From contig CAVTWH010000010.1 of NCBI GenBank assembly GCA_963738365.1, positions 930,001 to 994,000 of the forward strand: a stretch of DNA of 64,000 bases, in the 5' to 3' direction. Below the pieces are notes generated by a model. The model ran no database searches. It worked only from the letters and a program-made list of their open reading frames with translations, and was not told where the DNA came from. Position 1 is the first letter of the stretch; each line of letters opens with the position of its first letter. The DNA comes from CAVTWH01 sp963738365 (GTDB taxonomy: Bacteria; Actinomycetota; Actinomycetes; Mycobacteriales; Micromonosporaceae). Below are positions 26,917-34,876 of the stretch, in pieces. Both the position numbers and the translations under genes were made by a program.

Positions 26917-29328
26917 ATGCGCTTGAAACGTACCGCTGCAGTCGTTCTGTCGGCGCTGGCGGTGACAGCGGGTCTCGTGGTGGTCGTCCCCGGCGCCGCG
27001 TCCGCCACGGAGCCGGGGACGGATGGTCTCCTGGCGGCGTTATCACCCTCAGGCACGGTCATCGGCAACGCCGACGGAACGGCGCAGCATGTACCGACGG
27101 GGTTGGCCAATGCGCAATACGTGACGTGGTCGTCCGACGGTAGCCGCATCGCCTGGCGGAACAGGTTCGGCAATTCCGAACTCATGGTGAGCGACCCGGA
27201 CGGCACCAACCAGGTGTGGATCCCGGGTGCCGTCGGAGGCCCTCCGACCTGGTATGACTCGAACACCAAACTGGTGTTCGCCACCACCGCCGCCAGCAGC
27301 GGCGTCATACATTCGCAGCTTTACGTCGTGTCGATGCTCGACCCTGGGGTCAGGACACCGCTGTTCGCAACGGACACGGGATGCTCTGACGGTGCTCCGT
27401 CGGCCCGTGGAAACCTGGTCGTGTTCACCCGCGGATGCCCGCGGACGGACGGCGTCGCCGGCCTGCTACGTCAGGTTTGGATCTACGACAAGACCACCGG
27501 CGCTGCGCACGAGGTGCTCGACAACGCATTTGATGCAGACATCTCGCCCGACGGCACCCATATTGTCTTCGTTCGACCGACCACGAGTCAGCCCGACGTG
27601 TTCGAGTCGCTGATCGACGGTTCGGGGGTCACCCAACTCACCACCACGGGAGCCACACAGGGCAGGCGCCACGCACAACCAGTGTGGTCCCCTTCGGGCA
27701 CCCACATCGTCTACTGGGGTACTGGGTCGAACGGCGCGCTCGAAACGACGGCGATCTTGGATCCGGCAACCGGGACCGAGAGGGTATGGCTGGCTCCAAG
27801 CATAGGCCCGCCGTCCTGGCAGCCGATCAACCCGTTCGCGCCGAAGCCACCAACGCCGATCTCGTCGACGCCCCCGCCGCTGGTCCTCGCGCTATCGGCG
27901 TCCACCGGCGACGCTGACAGTTCCGGTCAGACGAGTGTGACGCTGGACGCTTCCCACACCGCGGGTGCGGGCGGGGATGCGTCGTACTCGTTCGATTTCG
28001 GGGATGGGCGGGCGGCGCTGGTGTCGTCGACTCCGGTGGTGACGAGGCCAGAGGCGGAAGGCACGTACAGGGTCACCGTCACGGTGAAGGATTCGTGGGG
28101 CCGCACGTCGACGTCAACCCCCCAGTGGTTCAGCGTCAGCGACGGCTACCACCCGGTGACCCCGGCCCGGCTGCTCGACACCCGCTCCGGCCTGGGCGCC
28201 CCGGTCGGCTCGATGAAGGCACTGACCCTGCAACTGCCCGCGACGGTGACGGCCAACACCTACGGCCCGCTGCGGGCGGTCGTGCTCAACGTGACGGTCA
28301 CCCAGCCCACCTCCTACGGCAACATCAAGGTCTACCCGGACGGGCTGGCCAAGCCCGACACCTCCAACCTCAACTTCACTGCCGGGCTCACCGTGGCGAA
28401 CCTGGTGACCGTGCCGGTCACCAACGGCAAGGTCACCCTGTTCGTGGAGAGCCCCGGCTCGGCACACCTGATCGCCGATCTGTCGGGTTACTACACCGCC
28501 GGGACCTCCGGGTCCGGGTTCGCGTCACTGACACCGTCACCGATCCGGGTCCTGGACACCCGCAACGGCACCGGCGGTGTCGGCGGCCGGGTGGGGGCCG
28601 GGGGCACGCTCTCGGTGCCGGTGCCCCTCTCGGTGCCGGACGACGCCACGGCCGTGGTCATGAACGCCACCGCGGTGGACACCTCCTCGTACGGCAACCT
28701 GACGGTCTACCCGGACGCGCCAGGACAGGCCGCGCCGACCACGTCCAGCCTGAACTTCAACGCCAAGGGCACCGTGCCCAACCTGGTGATCGTGCCGATC
28801 TCAGCCAACCGCAGGATCGACTTCCGGGTCGACAGCCCAGGCTCAGCGGACCTGATCGCCGACGTCGAGGGCTTCTTCTCCCCGGGTTCCGCGCTGGGGT
28901 TCGTGCCGCGCAATCCGACCCGGCTGTTCGACACCCGTAACGGCGACGCCGGCGGCGTGACGTACCCCGGCGGGAGCGTCGCGGCGTCGATAGCCTCCGC
29001 GTTGGGTATGCCGCCAACGGTGCTGAGCGCGGCGCTGTACAACGTCACCGTGACCCAACCTACTGGTCACGGCTTCATCACCGTCTACGCCGACGGCCAA
29101 CCGTACGGCGTCCCGAACGTATCGAACCTGAACTACAGCGAAGGACAGACCGTGGCTAACGCGGTCCTGGCGCCGTTGGCCAACGGCACCGAGCTCTTCT
29201 ACAACGGCGGTACCGGCACCACACACCTGATCGGGGATCTCTTCGGTTACTTCGCCACACCCGTGATCATCGAGTCCCCGCCGGTCAACCCCGGCGAAGC
29301 CAAAGCAACCATCCAAGCCAGGAAGTAG
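26917..29328 (+). CDS. large secreted protein: TolB-like propeller, PKD domain and three surface repeats
   Basis: An 803-residue exported protein. The signal peptide (MRLKRTAAVVLSALAV, ending in ASA) is followed by WD40/TolB-like repeats to about residue 300 (SSDGSRIAW, SPDGTHIVF, SPSGTHIVYWG). A PKD-type domain follows (about 330-405, YSFDFGDG and VTVTVKDSWGR). Then come three repeats of about 125 residues, each opening (T/P)xRLxDTR(S/N)G and closing HLI(A/G)DL-G-Y(Y/F) or DLIADVEGFF. These repeats are common in actinobacterial wall-associated proteins. Likely a surface-binding or matrix protein. It is followed by a strong terminator and lies in the putative island. The start is the ATG directly before a normal signal peptide. 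Confidence 0.85.
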   Translation: MRLKRTAAVVLSALAVTAGLVVVVPGAASATEPGTDGLLAALSPSGTVIGNADGTAQHVPTGLANAQYVTWSSDGSRIAWRNRFGNSELMVSDPDGTNQVWIPGAVGGPPTWYDSNTKLVFATTAASSGVIHSQLYVVSMLDPGVRTPLFATDTGCSDGAPSARGNLVVFTRGCPRTDGVAGLLRQVWIYDKTTGAAHEVLDNAFDADISPDGTHIVFVRPTTSQPDVFESLIDGSGVTQLTTTGATQGRRHAQPVWSPSGTHIVYWGTGSNGALETTAILDPATGTERVWLAPSIGPPSWQPINPFAPKPPTPISSTPPPLVLALSASTGDADSSGQTSVTLDASHTAGAGGDASYSFDFGDGRAALVSSTPVVTRPEAEGTYRVTVTVKDSWGRTSTSTPQWFSVSDGYHPVTPARLLDTRSGLGAPVGSMKALTLQLPATVTANTYGPLRAVVLNVTVTQPTSYGNIKVYPDGLAKPDTSNLNFTAGLTVANLVTVPVTNGKVTLFVESPGSAHLIADLSGYYTAGTSGSGFASLTPSPIRVLDTRNGTGGVGGRVGAGGTLSVPVPLSVPDDATAVVMNATAVDTSSYGNLTVYPDAPGQAAPTTSSLNFNAKGTVPNLVIVPISANRRIDFRVDSPGSADLIADVEGFFSPGSALGFVPRNPTRLFDTRNGDAGGVTYPGGSVAASIASALGMPPTVLSAALYNVTVTQPTGHGFITVYADGQPYGVPNVSNLNYSEGQTVANAVLAPLANGTELFYNGGTGTTHLIGDLFGYFATPVIIESPPVNPGEAKATIQARK

Positions 29329-29353
29329 ATCCAGCCAGGAAGTAGACCTATCG

Positions 29354-29387
29354 GGGTCCGCCGCCTGCGAGCAGAGGCAGCGGACCC
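29354..29387 (+). terminator. hairpin terminator of the secreted-protein gene
   Basis: A 12-bp stem with one mismatch (GGGTCCGCcGCC / GGCaGCGGACCC) and a 10-nt loop, followed by TTCC, starts 26 bp after the stop. Confidence 0.75.
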
Positions 29388-29803
29388 TTCCACCTTCAGC
29401 CCGGCCACCGCAACGAAGACCGACAGGTGACGCACGGAGCGTGGTTATGCCACCATCGCTGCACCGGTACACCGCCTAACCACCACGGCGGCGACCACCC
29501 CGAAAACAATCCACATGCGGGTGCTTTCACGATGCGCTGTGAAGCACATCAAGGTGGCCCAGGCTCCCCCTCGAGGGTCGCACCCAACCGCTGATGGTGT
29601 TCCTGGCTATGCCCCTGGTTGCCCGGCCTGGTGCCTCACGCGGCCAGTGCCTGGATCTCCTCGCTCAGCTCGTTCGCATGTCCAACCAGTTGCAGCAGGT
29701 CTGCGACATCGCCCTGGACCGGGCTGCGGTCGAGGCGCACCACCGCTTCGGCGCCCTCACCGCCTCCACCGTGCTGGCGGTGGCGGCTACCTGTCGGACA
29801 GCG
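29388..29803. other. gene-poor stretch next to tRNA-Gly
   Basis: About 415 bp with no full gene. The plus strand shows only weak frames. The minus strand carries the short coding-like fragment described separately at 29636-29743. Confidence 0.4.
29636..29743 (-). other. short coding-like fragment (35 aa)
   Basis: A GTG-started reading gives MVRLDRSPVQGDVADLLQLV and then GHANELSEEIQALAA. It has high G/C at third positions and a well-formed amphipathic helix. It looks like the C-terminal end of a lost gene rather than a complete one, and no ribosome site is evident. It sits at the tRNA-proximal edge of the putative island. Confidence 0.3.
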
Positions 29804-29843
29804 AAAGGCCCAGCTCGGGATCTTGGTCCTGAGCTGGGCCTTT
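29804..29843 (-). terminator. terminator of tRNA-Gly
   Basis: A perfect 13-bp stem (AAAGGCCCAGCTC / GAGCTGGGCCTTT) with a 14-nt loop lies 7 bp beyond the tRNA 3' end. It gives a short U run on the minus strand. Confidence 0.85.
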
Positions 29844-29849
29844 GCGAGA

Positions 29850-29870
29850 GAGCGGGTGAAGGGAATCGAA
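29850..29870 (-). repeat. att-type direct repeat within tRNA-Gly 3' end
   Basis: This is the partner of the 21-bp copy at 26095-26115. Because it lies in the intact tRNA gene, this side would be the restored attachment site, and the stretch 26116-29849 the inserted DNA. Confidence 0.6.
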
Positions 29871-29921
29871 CCCTCACTGTCAGCTTGGGAAGCTGATGTT
29901 CTGCCATTGAACTACACCCGC
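29851..29921 (-). tRNA. tRNA-Gly (anticodon CCC)
   Basis: A 71-nt cloverleaf on the minus strand. The acceptor GCGGGTG pairs with CACCCGC, the discriminator is T, the anticodon stem is TCAGC/GCTGA, and the loop TTCCCAA gives anticodon CCC. The T arm is GAGGG-TTCGATT-CCCTT (final pair G-T). CCA is not encoded. Its 3' 20 bases recur at 26095-26115. Confidence 0.95.
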
Positions 29922-29929
29922 GGGCGGCC

Positions 29930-30418
29930 CTACTGTACCGCATGCCGCCCGGAACGGTCGCGCCCCTTGTCGCGCCACACCTCGAAACTGGGTCGTCCGG
30001 TCCGGCTGCGACCGGGGTCGCGCCGCCCGACCATGGCGATGTCGACGGTGAACTCGTAGAGGCGCCAGTCGCCGCCGGGGCGGGCGCGCAGCGCTTCGGC
30101 GAGCCGGAGCACCTGGCCGGGGTCGGTGACCCGGCGCGCCCGGCCGGAGAGGTACGCCTCGTCGTCGGCGTCCTCGGACGGGTAGGCGTGCAGCGCGTAG
30201 CGGCCGTCGCGGTCGAGGTCGCGGCGCTTGGGCGAGTCGACCACGAAGCAGTAGAGCGCGTCGTCGGTGATCACCGGCGACACCGGATGCACCCGGGGAC
30301 CGCCGTCGGAGCGGACGGTCGCGAGATAGCCCAAGCCCGGCCCGTACTGGTGGACCAGGCCACGGATGGCCGTCGCCAGGCGGGGCCGGGCAGTGCAGAA
30401 CTGAGACCACGAAGCCAT
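29930..30418 (-). CDS. pyridoxamine 5'-phosphate oxidase-family protein
   Basis: A 162-residue split-barrel flavin-binding protein. It carries GYLATVRSDGGPRVHPVSPV (strand pair that opens the FMN-binding barrel), DDALYCFVVDSPKRRDL and a RRVTDPGQVLRLAEAL helix, as in PNPOx-like F420/FMN-binding proteins. The substrate is unknown; it is unlikely to be true PdxH, which is longer and has a distinct C-terminus. The ATG at 30418 sits about 10 nt after TATCG-rich promoter-like DNA, so it may be nearly leaderless. It ends 8 bp from tRNA-Gly. Confidence 0.82.
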   Translation of the reverse strand: MASWSQFCTARPRLATAIRGLVHQYGPGLGYLATVRSDGGPRVHPVSPVITDDALYCFVVDSPKRRDLDRDGRYALHAYPSEDADDEAYLSGRARRVTDPGQVLRLAEALRARPGGDWRLYEFTVDIAMVGRRDPGRSRTGRPSFEVWRDKGRDRSGRHAVQ

Positions 30419-30463
30419 GCCGGTAAGTCTATCGTACAGGTGTGCTAATCCGCAGCCGAAAAG

Positions 30464-30493
30464 AGGGGCCGCCCAGGGTGCGTGGCGGCCCTT
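30464..30493 (-). terminator. terminator of the riboswitch-controlled NlpC/P60 gene
   Basis: An 8-bp G/C stem (GGGCCGCC / GGCGGCCC), extendable by A-T and G-T pairs, with a 10-nt loop. It is followed on the minus strand by CTCTTTTC and starts about 17 bp after the stop codon. Confidence 0.8.
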
Positions 30494-30509
30494 CTGCGCT
30501 GGCGGACGG

Positions 30510-31505
30510 CTACTTGGGCCGGCCGTAGCTGTTGATCCGGCCCGGCGTGTCGAAGGGCTTCTGCATCTGCACCGGCTCGCCGTAGGTCGGCGCCGCGACG
30601 TCCCAGCCGTTGCCGACGTAGATCACCACGTGGTGCACGTCGGAGTACATGAAGATCAGATCGCCGGGGCGCAGGTCGGCCTTGGAGACCCGGGAGGTGA
30701 CCTGCTTCTGCTGGTACGCGTTGTGCGGCAGGCTCACGCCGACCGAGCGCCAGGCGGCCGAGGTCAGGCCGGAGCAGTCGTAGCTGTCCGGGCCGTCGGC
30801 GCCCCAGACGTACTTCTTGCCGATCTGCTTGCAGGCGAAATCGGCCGCCTTGGCGCCGGGCGAGCCGTCGTAGACCTGCGGACAGGCGACCGGACGCAGG
30901 TTGCCGGTGCCCGCCCCGCTGCCGTACGCGGTCAGGCGCAGCTTCTGCAGATCGTCGATCTGCTTCTTGATGTCGGCAGTCTGGGCGTTGAGCTGGTCGT
31001 TCTGGGTCTTGAGCTGGGCCACCTGGTCGTCGATCGGCTTCTCCTGCACGTCGTACTGGTGCTTGAGGGCGATCGCGTCGGCCACGGTGGCGGTCTGCAT
31101 GGTGGCGATGGCGTTGAGCGTGCCGAGCTGGTCGATGAAGGCGGTGGCGTTGCCGGCGTTGAGGACGGCGTTGAGGTTGGCCGCCGGGCCGAGCTCGTAG
31201 AGCTGGGCGGAGAGCGCACCGATCCGGGTCATCGCCAGGTCGACCTGCGTCTTCAACGGCTGGATCTGGGCCTGCAGCTTGGCCACCTGGTTCTGGCTCT
31301 TGATCAGCTGATCGTGGACCGCGTTGTACTTCTCGATGACCGGTTCGAGCTGGTTCCACTTCTGGTCGATCTGGTCCTCGATCGCGCCGGGCGACGGCGT
31401 GGCGAAGACCACCGAGGGTGAGCCGAAGAGAACGGCCGCGGTGGCCAGCAGGGCGACGAGCAACACGGACAGCGGCCGACGGGGCCGCACGGCAGACTCT
31501 GCCAC
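30510..31505 (-). CDS. secreted NlpC/P60 peptidoglycan endopeptidase
   Basis: A 331-residue exported hydrolase (RipA/RipB type). It has a signal peptide (LSVLLVALLATAAVLFG, ending FAT), a coiled-coil region of about 150 residues (KYNAVHDQLIKSQNQVAKLQ onward) and a C-terminal NlpC/P60 domain. That domain carries the catalytic Cys in YDCSGLTSAAW and the catalytic His in VHHVVIYVGNG. It would cut stem peptides during division or growth. A c-di-AMP riboswitch precedes it, so wall hydrolysis is tied to that second messenger. A close paralogue lies at 32815-33777. Confidence 0.93.
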   Translation of the reverse strand: MAESAVRPRRPLSVLLVALLATAAVLFGSPSVVFATPSPGAIEDQIDQKWNQLEPVIEKYNAVHDQLIKSQNQVAKLQAQIQPLKTQVDLAMTRIGALSAQLYELGPAANLNAVLNAGNATAFIDQLGTLNAIATMQTATVADAIALKHQYDVQEKPIDDQVAQLKTQNDQLNAQTADIKKQIDDLQKLRLTAYGSGAGTGNLRPVACPQVYDGSPGAKAADFACKQIGKKYVWGADGPDSYDCSGLTSAAWRSVGVSLPHNAYQQKQVTSRVSKADLRPGDLIFMYSDVHHVVIYVGNGWDVAAPTYGEPVQMQKPFDTPGRINSYGRPK

Positions 31506-31527
31506 CGGGTGGGTACTCCTTCTTCCC

Positions 31528-31648
31528 TTCCGCCTACCGGGTTAGCTGACGGGTTCGGGCTGGGAAGTGCCCTACCGTACGTGACGGATTCACCCCGATG
31601 GATCTGATGGTTCCCCGGTCCACCCTCGCGGGCGGTTCAGCGGCGCGG
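31528..31648 (-). promoter_or_regulatory. c-di-AMP (ydaO-yuaA) riboswitch
   Basis: The leader of the NlpC/P60 gene contains the conserved ydaO core in order. The 5' part has GAACCGCC, GGGTGGACCGGGGAACC and GGGGTGAATCC. The 3' part has GTAGGG, CCCGAACCCGTCAGCTAACC and CGGTAGGCGG, just before an AAGAAGGAG ribosome site. Actinobacterial wall-hydrolase genes (rpf, NlpC) are known to be controlled by this class, where c-di-AMP binding turns expression off. Boundaries are approximate, since the outer stem was judged by eye. Confidence 0.93.
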
Positions 31649-31772
31649 GTGGGGCACCCTGGATGGGGAGCCGACAGCCGCCCGCGTCGCATAAACGTTA
31701 GGTAACAACCGCTCACGTTCGCAAGCGGTGCGCGTGACAATCACGTTGTGGCACAACGAGTTGGACGGACAG

Positions 31773-32693
31773 TCACGGTCCGATGTCGACGAAAACATCG
31801 TCGAGGACGCCGCTGAACTGGTCGTTATTGGGACTCGTGCCCTTCCCACCGATACGCAGTGTGTCGGCATTGGTGACGGAAAGTCCGGATGGGATGCTGG
31901 TCACACCGCGTTGATTGCCATCGATGGATACGGTCAGTAGTGAGCCATCCCGCTGGCAGACCACCTCGTGCCAGGCCCCGTCCGCGATGCTGACCGCCGC
32001 CTTCGCCACCTGGATCGGGCTGCCCGGCGCCGAGTCCACCAGCACGCAGCTCGGGTCGCCGGCCACTCCGTCGACCTGGAGCTTGAACTGGCCGCCGCCG
32101 AGCGAGGTGCCCTTCTGCACGATGTTCGACCCACGCGTGGTCTGCGCGCCGGTGAGCAGCACGGTGGCTCCCCAACGCAGCGGCTGCCCGCCGGGGTTCA
32201 GGCCGCCGCCCGGCGCCTCCAGCACCGCACGGGGGCAGTGCGCCGCGCCGTACTGCGGGCACGGCGCGGGGAAGGCCAGGGCGGTTCCGTCGCCGTGCGG
32301 GACGCCGGTGACCCGGCCACCGGCCGCCGACCGCAGCGCCAGTTCCGGCTGCCCCGGCCCGCCGTCAAAGGAGAAATGCACGGAGGTACGCCCGGGAACG
32401 CCCGACGGGCGCCCGGTGGACGTCGGCTGCGAGCCCGCCGCCGATGCCCCGCCCATCGGCGCGGAGCCGGTGCCGACCCGGTGGCCGGCGCCCGGCGTCG
32501 GCGTACCGGAGCGCCAGTGCACCCCGGCGGCCACCACCGCGACGGTCAGCACGGCAACCCCGGCCACCAACGACCACCAGAGCCGGCTACCCGACGAGCC
32601 GTCCGTACCCTGCCCGGCGACGTCCGAACGCTCCGGCGCGGGTACCGGCCGGCCCGAGACCTTCACATCCGCTGTAACGCGACAACGCCTCAT
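31773..32693 (-). CDS. membrane-anchored LamG/concanavalin-like protein
   Basis: A 306-residue protein. A short cytoplasmic part and one membrane helix (LWWSLVAGVAVLTVAVVAAGV) are followed by a Thr/Gly/Pro linker. The C-terminal laminin-G/concanavalin-like jelly roll begins VHFSFDGG and ends SGVLDDVFVDIGP, with the typical DGAWHEVVCQRDG segment. Likely binds a surface sugar. It sits between the two NlpC/P60 genes on the same strand, immediately upstream of the riboswitch leader. Start uncertain: ATG at 32693 or GTG at 32666. Tandem repeats directly upstream confuse the 5' end. Confidence 0.8.
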   Translation of the reverse strand: MRRCRVTADVKVSGRPVPAPERSDVAGQGTDGSSGSRLWWSLVAGVAVLTVAVVAAGVHWRSGTPTPGAGHRVGTGSAPMGGASAAGSQPTSTGRPSGVPGRTSVHFSFDGGPGQPELALRSAAGGRVTGVPHGDGTALAFPAPCPQYGAAHCPRAVLEAPGGGLNPGGQPLRWGATVLLTGAQTTRGSNIVQKGTSLGGGQFKLQVDGVAGDPSCVLVDSAPGSPIQVAKAAVSIADGAWHEVVCQRDGSLLTVSIDGNQRGVTSIPSGLSVTNADTLRIGGKGTSPNNDQFSGVLDDVFVDIGP

Positions 32694-32697
32694 CGGG

Positions 32698-32799
32698 CAA
32701 CGCGGGCGCAGCCCGCCCTCAGCGGCAACGCGGGCGCAGCCCGCCCTCAGCGGCAACGCGGGCGCAGCCCGCCCTCAGCGGCAACGCGGGCGCCCTCAG
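32698..32799. repeat. 28-bp tandem repeat, 3.6 copies, each a hairpin
   Basis: Units begin CAACGCGGGCGCAGCCCGCC and end CTCAGCGG; copies are at 32698, 32726, 32754 and a truncated one at 32782. Each contains a GCGGGC-GCA-GCCCGC hairpin. The array lies between the second NlpC/P60 gene's stop and the LamG gene start, so it may act as a terminator or mRNA-stability element. Confidence 0.85.
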
Positions 32800-32814
32800 G
32801 GGGTATTGCGGGTG

Positions 32815-33777
32815 TCAGCCTGGGTGGCCGTAGCCGTGGACCGAGCCGATCTGGGTCATCTTGGCCATTCGGACGTGGTCGCCGGGGTGGGGGGCGTGGA
32901 CCACCCAGCCGCCGCCGACGTAGATCGCCACGTGGTGCACGTCGCTGAAGTAGAAGACCAGGTCACCGACGGCCGGCGTACCCACGTGCGTCGTGTGTTT
33001 CCACTGGTCGAGGGTGTAGTGGTCGAGCGACACGCCCGCCTTGGCCCAGGACGCCTTGGTCAGCCCCGAGCAGTCGTACGAGTTGGGACCGTCCTCGCCC
33101 CAGTCGTAGGGCTTGCCGATCTGGCTGCAGGCGAAGGAGGCCGCCGTGCCGCCCCTGCCGGAGCCGCCCGTCACCGGGCAGCTGGTCGGCTGAAGTACCG
33201 CCATGCTCACGTTCGGAGCGGGGTTGCTCAGCTTCTTCAACTGGGCGATCTGCGCCTGGATCTGTGCCTTCTTGTTGGCCAGGTCGGTGTCCTCGGCTTT
33301 TTCCTGGGCCACCAGGTCGTCCAGCGGCTTCTTCTGCGACTGGTAGTTGGCCAGCAGGTCGGTCACCCCGCGTACCGTCTCCTGCTGCGAGGTCGCCATG
33401 GCGTCCAGCGCGGACAGCCGGTCCGCGAGCTCGGTCGGGTCGCCGCTGCTGAGCAGCGCGGAGGCGTCGGCCAGCGGGCCCTGCATGTAGAGCTGGCTGG
33501 CGAGGGCGCCGACCCGGCTGGTGGCCAGGTCCACCTGGGACTGCAGCGGCCCGAGCTGCTGCTGCAGCTGGGTCTGCCGGGTCTGGTCGGCCAGCAGCTT
33601 GGTGTGCACGCCGTTGTACTGCTCGATCAACGGTTCCAGCTGGTTCCACAGGCTGTCGATCTGGTCCTGTGGATCGGGCGCGGCCGTTGCCTGGGTGCCG
33701 GGGAGCAGCGAAGCGAGGATCGCCGCGGTCACCGCGACCAGGCCGAAGCTACGGAGGCGTCGTCGGGATCGGGGCAC
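32815..33777 (-). CDS. secreted NlpC/P60 peptidoglycan endopeptidase (second copy)
   Basis: A 320-residue paralogue of the 30510-31505 protein with the same layout. A signal peptide (PRSRRRLRSFGLVAVTAAIL, then ATAA) leads into a coiled coil starting QIDSLWNQLEPLIEQYN. The NlpC/P60 domain has catalytic Cys in YDCSGLTKASW and His in VHHVAIYVGGG. No riboswitch precedes it; only 68 bp separate it from the upstream membrane-protein gene. The GTG at 33777 gives the best signal peptide; GTGs at 33789 and 33804 are alternatives. The two copies probably act at different times or under different control. Confidence 0.9.
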   Translation of the reverse strand: MPRSRRRLRSFGLVAVTAAILASLLPGTQATAAPDPQDQIDSLWNQLEPLIEQYNGVHTKLLADQTRQTQLQQQLGPLQSQVDLATSRVGALASQLYMQGPLADASALLSSGDPTELADRLSALDAMATSQQETVRGVTDLLANYQSQKKPLDDLVAQEKAEDTDLANKKAQIQAQIAQLKKLSNPAPNVSMAVLQPTSCPVTGGSGRGGTAASFACSQIGKPYDWGEDGPNSYDCSGLTKASWAKAGVSLDHYTLDQWKHTTHVGTPAVGDLVFYFSDVHHVAIYVGGGWVVHAPHPGDHVRMAKMTQIGSVHGYGHPG

Positions 33778-33844
33778 GTTTGTCAACACTAGGGAAGTTG
33801 TCACCGGGCGAGCAACACATACGGTGAAGTACTTCGTTGCGTCG

Positions 33845-34876
33845 TCAGCTCGCCACCGTCTGTGCCGGCACCTGGCCACCCACCACGGCGCGCAGGACAT
33901 CGTCAATGGTGAGCATGCCCTGGGGTACCGGTCCGTCGCCGACCAGCACCATGTGCCGACGTTCCCGCCGCATGGCGAGCAGCGTCTCGGCCAGGCTACA
34001 GCCGGGCGGGACGGTCGGCAGCGCCCGGATCAGCCGGCTCGGGACCGCCACCCGGCGCTCCGCTCCGCCCAGCCCCAACACGTCCTTGACGTGCAGGAAC
34101 CCGCGTACCCTCCCGGTGTCCCGGCCGACCACCGGGAAGCGCGACAGGCCGGTGGCGATGGCCCGCTCCTCCAGGTCGGCCGGGGTGACGCCCTCGACCA
34201 CGGTGGTGACCGAGTCCCACGGCCGCATCGCCTCGGCGGCGGTGCGCTCGTGCAGCGCCAGCGCTCCGGTGATGCGGGCGTGCTCCTCCGGGTCGAGCAG
34301 CCCCTCGGTGCGCGACTGCGCCACCAGGCCGGCCAGCTCCTCGGCGGTGAAGACGGTCTTCACCGTGTCGGTCGACTCGATCCGCCAGATCCGCAGCACC
34401 TGCCGGGACGCCCACTTCATCGCCACCAGCAGCGGCTTGAAGGCCAGGCAGAAGCCGAGCATCGGCGGGCCGAGCCAGAGCACGGCGCGCTCCGGGCCGG
34501 CCAGGGTCAGGTTCTTCGGCACCATCTCGCCGATCACCGTGTGGCAGTAGACCACCACGCCGAGGCCGAGCAGGAAGCCGACCGGGTGCGCGGCGTTCTC
34601 CGGCAGCCGGGCCAGATCCAGCAGCGGTACCAGGGCGTGCGCCAGGGCCGGTTCGGCGATCGCGCCCAGCGCCAGCGAGCAGATCGTGACGCCGAGCTGC
34701 GAGCCGGCGATCATCAACGGCAGCTGGTCCATCGCCCGCAGCGCCAGCCGGGCCCGGTTGGAGCCGGCGGCCAACGGCTGCACCACGGTGCGCCGGGAGG
34801 CGATCAGGGCGAATTCGCCGGCCACGAAGAACGCGTTGCCGGCGAGCAGCAGCAGCGCGGCGAACAGGCTAGCCAC
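33845..34876 (-). CDS. CNNM/HlyC-CorC family membrane protein with CBS pair (short form)
   Basis: A 343-residue protein. A DUF21/CNNM membrane domain (residues 1-about 190, NAFFVAGEFALIASRR, GEMVPKNLTLAGPERA) is followed by a CBS pair (RPWDSVTTVVEGVTPADL, HMVLVGDGPVPQGMLTIDDV). It lacks the C-terminal CorC_HlyC domain carried by its neighbour. Such proteins are linked to Mg/Co transport or efflux. Its start overlaps the end of the longer homologue by 8 bp, so the pair is co-transcribed and may form a heteromer. Confidence 0.88.
   Translation of the reverse strand: MASLFAALLLLAGNAFFVAGEFALIASRRTVVQPLAAGSNRARLALRAMDQLPLMIAGSQLGVTICSLALGAIAEPALAHALVPLLDLARLPENAAHPVGFLLGLGVVVYCHTVIGEMVPKNLTLAGPERAVLWLGPPMLGFCLAFKPLLVAMKWASRQVLRIWRIESTDTVKTVFTAEELAGLVAQSRTEGLLDPEEHARITGALALHERTAAEAMRPWDSVTTVVEGVTPADLEERAIATGLSRFPVVGRDTGRVRGFLHVKDVLGLGGAERRVAVPSRLIRALPTVPPGCSLAETLLAMRRERRHMVLVGDGPVPQGMLTIDDVLRAVVGGQVPAQTVAS

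Noticed and set aside
32698..32799. Repeats considered as a CRISPR array
   Set aside because: Units are directly adjacent with no spacers; it is a simple tandem repeat.
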